Assembly: GCA_031763025.1 (NCBI GenBank)
Contig: JASSKH010000006.1
Coordinates: 14,659,479 to 14,723,478, forward strand
Source of the DNA: Macrocystis pyrifera
Taxonomy: Eukaryota > Sar > Phaeophyceae > Laminariales > Laminariaceae
Reading direction: 5' to 3'
DNA: 64,000 bases
Positions within the stretch are counted from its first letter, which is position 1. Every line of letters begins with the position of its first letter. A program made the translations under genes and the position numbers. The notes under the pieces are model-generated. The model saw only the letters and a program-made list of their open reading frames with translations. It made no database searches and was not told the origin of the DNA. Below, one piece after another: positions 11,499 through 21,800 of this stretch.

Positions 11499-11814
11499 CA
11501 TCATCACTTTTACTTTCCATCCCACTCGTAGGAGGTTTTACCCTCGACGATCTTCTGGACAAGCCGTGGTCACAGGTGTCGTCCCTTCTCCCCCCCGGTA
11601 CGTGCCTTTATTTTTTATCGCGCATAGGGTTCAGCATTCCCACTGCTCGTCGATTTTCATCGAATGTACAGCTAACTCACGCTCTCGCGCTTTCCGCTAA
11701 TCAATTTTATGCAAGAAAAAGTCCCTATGAGCATGCACTCGGTGAGACTCGAACTCACGAAATTGATCTTGATAGGCTCGCGGACCACCTACCAAGCCAC
11801 TGGGGACGCCGGCT
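11470..11814 (-). mobile_element. tRNA-derived SINE, copy 3 (nested in hAT-like copy A)
   Basis: Minus-strand copy: the tail is a run of 29 T (11470-11498) followed by the complement of AAAGTAAAAGTGATGA. The head ends at GGGGACGCCGGCT (to 11814). The empty site is visible in the sister element at 39640-39670, where GTGTCACTAAATACATTGC is uninterrupted. The long unbroken A tail suggests fairly recent insertion. Confidence 0.9.
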
Positions 11815-12345
11815 CTACATCCATTGCATACGAGCTAACACATCAACATAATGTTCGTGTTTTATCGATGATATACGTTATCGTTTGACGTATAATATGG
11901 TGGCAACACTTGCGTAACACCCTCACATAACGTCGCTCGATACGGACTGCTACTCCGGCTGATACGGCAACATACTGCTGTTAACGTTGTATTGATAATA
12001 TACGTCATCCCTCTATTTAGTAACATCACTAATACACTATGAATAACATAGTGTTATGTACGCGTTTATTTGGCCGTGTACGATATCCGCCTAAAGGGTG
12101 TTACGGTAGCACGAAGAATCCCGCTGACACACTAACATAACGTTACTCGCTACGGGCTGATGCCGCTAACACGGTAACATAATGTTAACGTTTAATTGAC
12201 CATGTACGCTATCCCTTCAACGTGTGTTGCGATAGCCACCAGGAATTCCGCTAACACGCGAACATAGTGATACTCGCTATGGGCTGCATACCCTAACACC
12301 GCAACACGTATACTGCGGTCATAACGGGATCAAGGTAACACTCTA

Positions 12346-12449
12346 TTACGGGGGATCATAGTAAACAGGACCTACGGTACACACAAAAACATATATTTAC
12401 CTTATTTTACCAACAATGTTTGGTCCTAGTTACTATGGTCCTCCGAAAT
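12346..12449 (-). mobile_element. MITE family 1, copy nested in hAT-like copy A
   Basis: TTACGGGGGATCATAGTAAA at one end and TACTATGGTCCTCCGAAA at the other; the core is in reverse orientation (CACACAAAAACATATA). The sister hAT-like copies lack it at the matching ACACTCTAACATA site. Confidence 0.85.
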
Positions 12450-12634
12450 AATAACATAATGTTACGTGATCGCCCGCCTATATCATAACGCATTACTAAT
12501 AACACTGCTGTGTTGCCACAAAATCCAGAAAGTAATTAACGTTTTGTAGTAACGTAATGTTACGGGTTTTTTCGCTGACGCCTAACATCAACATAAAACG
12601 TCAAGTATTACGTTGTCCAAGGTGTGCAGTTTTG

Positions 12635-13642
12635 TTTTCTGAACGACGGGAATCCGTAACCCTAAATCGTCGGGATTTTTTTTCTTGCGTTGCAATATTT
12701 TCGGTGTATTCTTATTAATAACAGGCCCTATGGCACTGTTTATCGGGTAGCACTTCCGTTTTCCTCAAAGTAATATTCTCTTCCGACAGCAGCGTCTGGG
12801 TGACTTACTATAATAATGACCTACTATCAGCATAGAGCTCCTCATAGTCAGGACCCTCAGAAGGCAAAAGCACTGTAGGTGCTACCTCTACCACCGTAGC
12901 ATACGTCCTCCACACTACAGCAGTACTGCACCACAGCAGTAGTCGCCGCTGACGAAGAGGGTAAGCAGCGGGATGAGGCGCGCCACTTTCAACGCGCCGG
13001 TCCTCGACGGAAAAGTTGTCGCGGCCCCTGGTGGTGAAAAAACTTTTCATATATCGCGACCACGATCTATCGGACATCACCATCTAGATCGTCTACAGCA
13101 GATCCTAACCTGCCGTTGTGAGAGGTAGTAGTGCAGTGTGATCTATCTATCTATCTGTACAGTACAGATCCAACCCAGGAAACATGTGCTAGACCAGACC
13201 ATGTAGATCATACGGTTTCCACCGCGGCAGCAAGAGCTAGATAACAAAGATCATCGTACAGGTCATGAATAGATCTGCCCTGAATGATCTAGATCCTTAA
13301 GTGGAGATCGGCGATCTGCGCGAAATGTGCGGAACCTTTTTGCGAGGTCGAACAACCGGGAAGCATGTGCTAGATGATGCAGATCATACGGCTTCCACAG
13401 CGGCAACATGAGCTAGATCATACACACCACACAGACCAGGAAGATATCCCTCCGAAATATCTATAGTAGATCAATAGTGTGGAGCGGTGATCTGTCCGAC
13501 CCCTTTCTCTTCTTTGCTTATGTGAAGAACCTGTGTTTTCCCTGTATAAGTGAAGTATAAGTAGCGCAAACCATTCCCCTACTGCTGCCGCAGTACACGT
13601 ATGTTCAAGTGCCGCACTCCTCCCTTTGGAGCAAAGTAGTTT
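12635..13642. other. Gene-free stretch with GATC-rich repeat
   Basis: From about 13085 to 13500, words such as TGCAGATCATACGGCTTCCAC and GAGCTAGATCAT recur, with related blocks near 47150-47345 and 57645-57965. A 91-codon minus-strand open frame at 12808-13083 has some plausible composition but no family match or splice support. Confidence 0.45.
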
Positions 13643-13932
13643 TTACAATCTGTGAGCCCGGACCTTTGGGGGTGTTTTTGGCTTAAAAATGGGGTAGCGC
13701 GGGCTGCACTTCGGAATCGTCGTTCGCAATGGAGAAAATTCCTGGTTCGATGCAAACGCCGCGCAGCCGCGTTAATGATAATCAGTTTTGGCCCGTTTTG
13801 GCTGCGGTTTGGGGTCAGGGTAAGGGTTAGCGTTAGGGGTTGGGTGGGGTCTTCGCCCGTACCTTGATCCCGACAGGAAGCAAAATACCTGAACGGCGTA
13901 CCAACCCAAAGATCCAGGCTCACAGATTGTAA
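13643..13932 (+). mobile_element. MITE family 2, copy 1
   Basis: TIRs TTACAATCTGTGAGC and its complement enclose about 290 bp that also occur at 63192-63478. A core patch GGTAAGGGTTAGCGTTAGGG resembles telomere repeat. Frames open on both strands only because the sequence is GC-rich; no gene is called. Confidence 0.82.
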
Positions 13933-14051
13933 TAGGACCTTCCCCTTTGCCTGCTTCGGAAACAGCTCCGATTCCCACACTGAAATGATTTGCCAGCTCG
14001 ACGCCGAGGCGTATATCGTTTACCCCAAACATGTACTACAAAAAAAGGAGT

Positions 14052-14127
<76 letters not shown>

Positions 14128-14215
14128 ACGCATTTGTTGCTTGCCTTAATCATTTGACCATTGACCACGCATCCCTTTCGAGACGGAGCACCGTTCCTAC
14201 TCCTAATAGAGACAC
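14052..14215. repeat. 75-base poly-G run plus dispersed 85 bp unit
   Basis: Bases 14052-14126 are unbroken G. The following TACGCATTTGTTGCTTGCC ... CCTTTCGAGACGGAGCACCG is the reverse complement of the unit at 46905-47065, where the same unit is also followed by a C run. The homopolymer therefore seems to belong to the repeat. The exact run length is unreliable in any assembly. Confidence 0.75.
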
Positions 14216-14378
14216 CTCCAACAATTGGGCGCTCATTACGTTGTTTTCATACTAAGTATATTACATTCGTAGAAACTATTTGCTAATCTTATCCCCTGTC
14301 TGGCTGCCTGTTGCCACCATCTATCTCCCAGGATATCGATCCTTTTCTCGCTGCTATTCATTGTATCAAACTCCTCCA

Positions 14379-14706
14379 CGTCCCCGGTGGCTTGGTAGGT
14401 GGTCCGCGTGCCTGTCAAGATCAATTTCGTGGGTTCAAGTCCCACCGAGTGCATGCTCATAGGGACTTTTTCTTGCATAAAAAATTGATAAGCGGAAAGC
14501 GCGAAAGCGTGAGTTGGCTACATTCGATGAAAATCGACGAGCAGTGGGAATGCTGAACCCTATGCGCGACAAAAAATAAAGGCACGTACCGGGGGGGAGA
14601 AGGGACGACACCTGTGACCACGGCTTGTCCAGAAGATCGTCGAGGGTAAAACCTCCTACGAGTGGACTGGAAAGTAAAAGTGATGATAAAAAAAAAAAAA
14701 AAAAAA
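14379..14706 (+). mobile_element. tRNA-derived SINE, copy 4
   Basis: CGTCCCCGGTGGCTTGGTAG head, B box GGGTTCAAGTCCCACCGAG, the family body, and tail AAAAGTGATGAT followed by about 20 A. The A tail abuts the 3' part of a minus-strand LINE fragment. The first few bases of the family head are missing. Confidence 0.9.
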
Positions 14707-15853
14707 TGTCATATTCGTCTATTTCCCTCATATCTTCTAACACATCCCGTTCCTCCTTGTATATTCCACATTCTCCTACAATGTGAGTTCTACTCTCTTG
14801 CTTTGCCACACGGGCACATCTGTGCATCTACTTCCCCCTCCTCCCGGCTACTGGTATACCTCTTTCTTCTTTCTGGCAGGTCCAGGTCCCATATACGAAA
14901 GCGCAGTTTCAGCGTTTTCGCGAAGTCCATTGGGCGATGCAAATACGTTTTTTCATTCCTGTTCCTTCCCTCAAAATCCCCCGTATACCTCTAACAAGTG
15001 TTCTTCCGATTCCACCTTGTTTCTTAGCGCTAGCCTCTCCCTTCATTCTATCCTTTCCTCTACTTCTGCCTTGTATCTCCCAAACTTCCCGGCGAACATC
15101 ACCTCTTCTTGGTTTCGCCCTATATCCTCCCATACTTTCTCAACTACGCCATCCCACCTTATTCCAGCTCGCTCTTTCGTTACTTTCTCCGATACAGCTC
15201 CATCAACTACTGCTGTACGCGTATGAAAAGTATTGCCAGTTCAACTTTCTCATGTCTCTATTTGTCTTGAGTGGGTGCATTCCCAGTTCTGCTCTTAATA
15301 CTGTATTACTAGTCGTACTTGAGCATCTTGGGACTTTTTTAGCTGCTGTCATTTGTACTGTTTCCAACAGTTTTACGAGTTTCGCGGTCCCTTCGCATAC
15401 TTCTCCTGCATATTCTAGCTTTGGTACTATCACATTCATCAGGATACATCTCTTAACCCTAGTGTCAGGGTGCGAGTCTGTTAGGATCGCGTCCACCTTG
15501 CCTACGTGTGGTTTACCCTTTCCTATTACTTTTGCTATATGTGTATCCCAAGAGCAATCTTTCGAGATCTCTATGGCAAGTGATCCACGTTCGGGAATTT
15601 ATCTTCTCCCCACTTCTATCTGAAATTTACCGAGTTTACCTCATCTTCGTTACAAACAACTACTATTAATACTGCGCATTTCTTGACGTTCGCCGTCACC
15701 CTCCATTTCCTGGTATATTCTAGGGCCTTCTCTATTTGTTTCTGCAATCCTTCGGGTGTTTCTGAAATCCCCACGAAGTCATCCGCAAACATCAATCCCG
15801 ACACCGTATCTTCCACTACCGTGACTCCCTGCGTTGCTGCCTCGAATGCTACT
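14707..15853 (-). mobile_element. LINE fragment: reverse transcriptase C-terminal half
   Basis: Minus-strand frames encode a non-LTR reverse transcriptase. The catalytic FADD box (GLMFADDFVGISETPEGLQ) lies at about 15750-15810. Next comes a thumb-like stretch (EYTRKWRVTANVKKC) and then a C-terminal domain (PKLEYAGEVC; EYDI at the end). The reading frame changes more than once between 15620 and 14710, so the copy is dead and 5'-truncated; its upstream side ends at a 43-base G run. It is a different family from the LINEs at 28-38 kb. Confidence 0.8.

Positions 15854-15896
<43 letters not shown>
15854..15896. repeat. 43-base poly-G run
   Basis: Unbroken G between LINE sequence and ACTCATTATCATGC. 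It sits exactly at the point where recognisable LINE sequence stops. Confidence 0.9.
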
Positions 15897-15900
<4 letters not shown>

Positions 15901-17114
15901 ATTATCATGCATGGCCGTAGTCGTATTAGGAGGGGGGGGGCGTTTAACGTGTACCTGAGGCACGTTTAGCCTTTTATTTGAAGGAGGTGGTGAATGGTAC
16001 CGGGTTTACGGCCGTTTTTGCTCAAAGTAGAAAACAGCACCCCGGGGCGTTCACCAAGGGGAGATGAGCGGGGTGTATACCAAGAGCGGGCGATTACTGC
16101 TGTACCAACATTATTATGATTACGGTTTCAGGCTGCCATGTACCGCCGTTCCACGTACCAGCCGTATGATACGAGGTAGCGCGCCAGTCAGTGTGTCAGC
16201 GCATCACCAGCGCAACACAAGCACCAGCACGTACGATAGGTGCATCACATTATATGCATGGGTCACCTGACGGCTACCGCTCGAGCTTGGAGGTTCGAGT
16301 CTCGAGTCCTTCGCCCTCAACAACGGAATTAATGAATGAAAAAGGACGACACGGTGAAAGGATTGTTCCACGATCTGGAGACCGCGCAACACCAGTATTA
16401 TGTTCAAAAACAACATAAAACGTACTCTGGTAAGTACGCACACCATGGCCCACCACTGCTGTGAAGAACACACACACTGCTGTCATCATTCGAATATACC
16501 AGGTACAGCAGTATATCACAAGACACCATGTACAGCAGTATATCACAAGACACCATCTATGTGCATACATAAATAAACACCAGCCAGTATAATCACAGCA
16601 GCAGTCAGCAGTATAAAATACTCGGCGCCAGCGAGTATAAGCAGCAGTACGTTGCACTCGTCGAAAGTACAAGCAGAATAAGCAGCAGTACAGTAGTTAG
16701 CAGCAGCAGTTCTATTAATAGCACTATTAATACTGCTGCTGTGAGAGGTGCACTAATACTGAATAACCTGGTATAATATCGTACTTGGTATCCAATGAGA
16801 AGTGCTCTTGTACATACGAATCGGATGATACTATTACGGAGGACCATAGTTAATGGGACCAAATATTGTTAGTAAAAATAGGTAAATATATAGGTTTTTA
16901 TCTACACCATAGGTCCTATTAACAATAGACCCCCGTAACACGAGTACTGCTGCTGCTCTCAAATACACTTGGGTTATTCTGATTCTTCCTTATACCTGGT
17001 ACAATTTTTTGTTGGTTATTTTCTGTGCGTGGGAACCTCCCTCCAGAGGGCTCTTTAAGCTCGACACGCCCCCCCCCCCATACTGCCGGAGGTATCGAGG
17101 ACAATCGTAGCAAC

Positions 17115-17156
<42 letters not shown>

Positions 17157-17764
17157 GCCACATCAGTATTAAAAAAAAAAAAATAGACAGCAGAGGCGGC
17201 GTGACGGTGGGTTCATTTTGACGTGTGGACAGGCAGGGTGAATAATATCCAAAAGCAGGGAGGCACGAACAGACTGAAAATTGGTTCGCTGATTCGCACC
17301 ATCAGCCATCGCAACGGCTTGCAGAAACAGAAAATAGGTCGCCCTCTGATCATGGTCTCACGATTCGCGTGCGTGGTGGGGACAGCAAGAGGACGGGGAG
17401 GCCCAACGGAGAGGGGGACAACAGAGGCAATAGATTGTTTGCATGTTCTAGACTCTGTCTAGGCTGGGCAAGCCAGTGGTCGACGGTGATGTCTGTTTGG
17501 TTGGGGGGGTGGACTCTTGTGATGTTTGATGCTTGATGTCATGTTGGCGAAGCATCGAAACGGCTCCCACGCAAAAATCGCAAAAAATTAATTTGCATAA
17601 AAAACATACGATGGACAAAAATATAATACGCGGCCAACTATATAACATAAATACAAAACGGGTCTTATATTATTGATCAAAGTGCGTGTAGAAAAAAGCG
17701 TGTGAAAAACACCACAGCAGCAGCAGCAGGAGGAGCAGCGAAAACGTGAAAAAAAACATCGTAC
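15897..17764. other. Gene-free stretch, CTGCTGTA-rich
   Basis: Holds one MITE (16834-16938), a (CAG)n tract at about 17119-17156, and many TACAGCAGTA/CTGCTGTA words between 16090 and 16750, including a tandem of TACAGCAGTATATCACAAGA. No exon was supported. Confidence 0.5.
16834..16938 (+). mobile_element. MITE family 1, well-kept copy
   Basis: TTACGGAGGACCATAGTTAA ... TTAACAATAGACCCCCGTAA, with the canonical core AGTAAAAATAGGTAAATATA then TAGGTTTTTA. Confidence 0.9.
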
Positions 17765-17925
17765 TTCCTCCCGCTTGCTTGCCTTCAGGTTGTAGGTCTC
17801 CTTCTGCCCGCTGCCGTGGTGCGTCCTTGCCTTGAAGGACGTCACTTCCTGCTGCTGCTGTTCGGGCATGAGCGACGCCGCCGCGGCTGCCTGCTGCCTG
17901 CTCCACGTCTCCGCCCCTGCGGCTT
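17765..17925 (-). CDS. Candidate internal exon, unknown protein
   Basis: On the minus strand a TTATTATTAG acceptor is followed by 161 open bases, then a GAA|GTACGA donor. The peptide is Gln/Ala-rich at first, then QEVTSFKARTHHGSGQKE and a basic end (NLKASKREE). Composition looks coding and GC is higher than the flanks. It would start in phase 1 and end in phase 0. I found no partner exon within reach, so it may be part of a gene divergent from the plus-strand gene at 18.87 kb, or a false positive. Family not recognised. Confidence 0.3.
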
Positions 17926-18872
17926 CTAATAATAGTCCAAAACAATACACGCACAAGAATCACAAACAGAGGAGTATCGTCCGCTTTTTGTTGAGCTTTT
18001 CTCTACTATCCCCGAGCCTCAGCCTCCCATGAACTTATCCTCACGTGCGACGAGCCGAGTCGACCCTGTAGGCATCAAGCGCCCATTTCAACCAGCTGCC
18101 AGATGTCGGCCACCTAGGAAGTGACCTACAGCGGCTTGTGTACTAGTCGACGGCCGTTGCTGGTGCCCTCGCAGCTGACTTGCTGGCGCACTGCGAAAGC
18201 AAAATGCATAGACCTTCGACAGCATGGAACATGGAACAATACCACCCACAAGGCGGCGTAACTATCGCGAAATGTAACTGTAAAACGTCAAAAAACTATT
18301 AATAGTGTCGATCGTAAACATCACCAATCTCGCCATATCTTTTGCTCTGTCTATACGGGTTGCAACCGGTGCGTGGTACTCCTACTCCTGCTGCTGTACG
18401 TACTCTTACTTGTCTACAGCCTACAACAGCACAGCAGTGATAAGTGTCCACGTGTAATCTCGTACGGGTATGCAGATACACTTTGGACGCGGCGGTGGAA
18501 CTCGTTTTTACAAGTAACATACCCGACGGATACATATATGATATATCGGTATCACTTTACTCAGGTTCGGCTATTCTTCTTCTTCTTATTATTATTATTA
18601 TTACGTATAGATAGTTTCGTTACCCAACTTCAAACATCACCAAACCAACGCTGACGCCGCCGACCATCGACACGCTATCGCCGTACCTGTCTGCGACGAA
18701 TCCTCGAGCTGTAAAGGGTAGGGGTTGGTTGCCCGTCTCGGGGTGCACCTAATTCCTCTCACTTGCATGACTGCTGCTGAACGTTTTCACCTGACACCCG
18801 ACGACACGAGCGATTCGGATTGCTGATTGGATTCGGCCGCTAGCCAAAACAACAATTATTGTTGCGTTGCAG

Positions 18873-21800
18873 CCAGGAGCAGCACCTGCAGCAGCTGCTG
18901 TGTGTCGTTCTGGAACACCACGAACCACAGCAATCGGTAAAGACGATGCCTTCGATAGCCGCCTTCATTCAAGGTCTTCTGTCGGAAGACATGTACGCGA
19001 CGGGGATGATCGAAAACATGGATCAGAGGTGCGTTGAGTTGAAGAGTAATACGTCGTATTTTTATTGTGGGACCATCCTTGTTTCTACAGCAGTAGGATA
19101 TACGTACTCTGTAGCAGCTGCTGGTTATGGTTGCAGTCCAGGAGCACGATGAGCATATAATAGTATAGAGCGCCTTTTGGCGACATACCATGTATAACAC
19201 CAACTGCTGTCTGGGTCGCTGCTGGCGCGAGGTCGAGACTTGCTGCTGCCCGTCCCGTTTCGAAGGTATAGTTTTCAAGTAAAAGTGATGATATCCACAT
19301 ACATACAGCATGAAAAACAGCCAGAATCAGGGAGATCAGGCAAGGAATCCATCAAACATTAATAAGCAAGCATGTTTGATTGTCTGCACTCGAAGTTGGT
19401 TGGGTTTGCCGACCCATGATGTTGCGGTGCGACGGCGGGTCTGTGTTGGTGACAACACGGAGTGGGCGCTGTCTGCTAGGAAAAGAGGACGTTCTTCGGA
19501 ATAGCCGCACTATCACGCAAGAGATAGCACTGTAGAGAAGGTCCGCGGAAGGAAGCAAGCGATTGCGAATCCCGCAACACCGCGACGGAATACTTGAAGC
19601 TCCAGTCTGAGAGGAAGTTCTCGTACGAGCACTTGTGGGTCAGTGATACCCACTAGAATTGTATGATACAGCAGTATGGGCCCGCTAACAAGAAAAACCT
19701 ACGAACCTGGGCAAGCCTGAGATTCTTATTGGGGCGCCAACTTCAAACAACCTTGAGCATAGGCTATTATAGGATTTATTGAGTTCACCACTGACACGTT
19801 TTTCTTTAACCCAATTTTCTTAGCGTTCTCCCAAAAAAGTGAGCATTATGTTCTTATTGGACACTTTCTTGTCGGCGGGCCTATTCTGTAGTACAACCTG
19901 CGCGAGAACCTTCGGGTATTTATCCTCGATTACCAGGTACCTGGTACTCAGTAATCGCAAGTTTGTCCAACCATTTATACCTGGTACCTAACTCTCTCGG
20001 CACACAAGATGAGGGGTGTGGCGTGTGACTACTGTTTCTGTACAGTAACTGTGTACCGTACACCAGGCAGCTTTCAACAGTAGGCCAATATATATTTTTT
20101 TTACCTCGTCGTCCTGTCGTCGTTCTGGGACCAGGATATCAGAACTGAACACTGGCCAGCTGCGGCTCCTTGTTCGCTTTTGCGAGACGAAGGTGCCCGG
20201 GCTGACGAACAAAACTGTGGTCGGCGCCTATACGACGCTGCTCCGTACGGCAACAACCGAGACCGACAAACGATACGAGGAAGAGGTACAGCAGCACCTA
20301 GGGCACACCAGTACGGACTCTCGACTTTACTTACCGCTGCCGCACTCAGCGGGAAGACTCGTGCTGCAGGTTCCACTGCACTGCTGTACGTAGTACGTGA
20401 CACATACATGTGATACTACCGTAAAATACCGGACACTACAGAAAAACAGGCTGGAGTATAAGAGGAAAAAACAAATGCGGAACCCGTTGTACCGAAGTTT
20501 TAGTATACTGTAGACCACACCCTTTCCCAAATAATAAATCGATCAATCCAACCTGAGCCAGCATTCCTGTTTCTCGCTACGTAAAAGTATGTATATCTCT
20601 ACTGTACGTACTGTAAGTACACAAGATATGGTGTCCTTTGTACTCTAGTGTAACCATAGTTGATGCTGCTTTTCACCGACCGCACGGAGCATGCGAAGTA
20701 TGCAAGTATGAATGTATCCCAGGCTGTCAGTGCTCGTTGCACGTTGACAAATCGGGTAACGGTGGTTACTAGACCCGCTGATATACGCAGTTCAACCTGG
20801 TATTTATGCCTCCTCTGTAAGTACGTGTGCAGCTGCTACAATTTGTGTTGTAATGCCGTGTTTACTATTATAGAGGGGGGGGCGGCTTCCGTCTTACAGG
20901 AGGTCCGTCTTACAGAAAGTGCCGTGTTTACGGGATAACTGAACAGCGCTGCAACTACAAGTACAACGACGGGGACAACATTAACAGCATGTGATATGGT
21001 TTCCTTGGCACGACGATAACTACGACAACAACATGTGGCATGGTTTTCTCACGTCCAATACGCGTTTGTTACATAAACCATATTAAGGTGCGCGGGGAAA
21101 GGGAACGGTTGCGCCAGCTAAAAGCCTCCCATGCAGGAGTGAACGCGAAAGCTTGGGACACCTCGCACGCTAGCCTTGACAGAGAGTTGGCCAAATTTCA
21201 GAAGTTTCTCAAATCAAAGGCCCGCCGTGTCGCGGAAGAGGAGGTTATGCAGGTAAGTACTGCACTAATAAAGAAAAAAAAACGTTCCGCGGATGGGGCG
21301 AGTGGGATTGAGGATTTTACTAGTTACCTGGTACACTGAGGCTGAGTCGTGCTACGGTAGAGGGGAGTTCATACTTTTCTCAGTCACCTACAGCAACATA
21401 AGGAACTCTATACGTACTTCATACAAATACCGATATTATTTGAGAGAAATTGCCAAAAACCGACATGGTTTGAGGATACTTGGTGAAATACTAAAATAGT
21501 AAAACACGAAAAGAGGACTGCAAATCTATTTGGAGGTTCCTCTTTTTGAGGAGTAGCCCCCCACCAATTAGAAAATGTTTGGCCCCAAAAAACACTCGCT
21601 CTAGCGTAGCATGGCTCTACCGCACTGTAGAGGCATGTTCCAAACGTACCCCCTATATCGTAGCATGGCTCCGACGCACCGTAGAGGCATGGCCCAAACG
21701 TACCCCCTCTACCGTAGCATGGCCCTACCGCACTGTAGGACGTGTCCCCTACACCTATGGCATGGCTCGAGGCATGTCACAAACGTACCGCCTGAAGTAA

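Larger units (their letters stand above)
10271..12626 (+). mobile_element. hAT-like non-autonomous element, copy A
   Basis: It begins CAGACCTCGGACAACATAAC and ends with the complement (GTTGTCCAAGGTGTG), that is, TIRs of the CACACCTCGGATAACGT family. The flanks are CAGTTTCG (10263-10270) and CAGTTTTG (12627-12634), an 8 bp target duplication with one mismatch. The interior is non-coding and saturated with TAACATAACGTTAC-type words, with an ACCCCC/GGGGGT segment near 11180-11330. A SINE (11470-11814) and a MITE (12346-12449) have inserted later; without them the element is about 1.9 kb. The 8 bp duplication and TIR point to the hAT superfamily, but no transposase is present to confirm it. Confidence 0.82.

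Noticed and set aside
10271-12626. Possible replication origin or centromere-like block (AT-rich TAACATAACGTTA words)
   Set aside because: Defined TIRs, 8 bp target duplication and two further copies show that it is a transposable element.
12808-13083. 91-codon minus-strand frame ending EGPDYEELYADSRSLL
   Set aside because: Somewhat coding-like, but without partner exons or recognisable domain; too weak to list as a gene.
14031-14255. Poly-Gly or poly-Pro frames
   Set aside because: They exist only because of the 75-base G run.
16262-16320. B-box-like GGAGGTTCGAGTCTCGAG
   Set aside because: No A box at the right distance and no acceptor stem; at most a SINE remnant.
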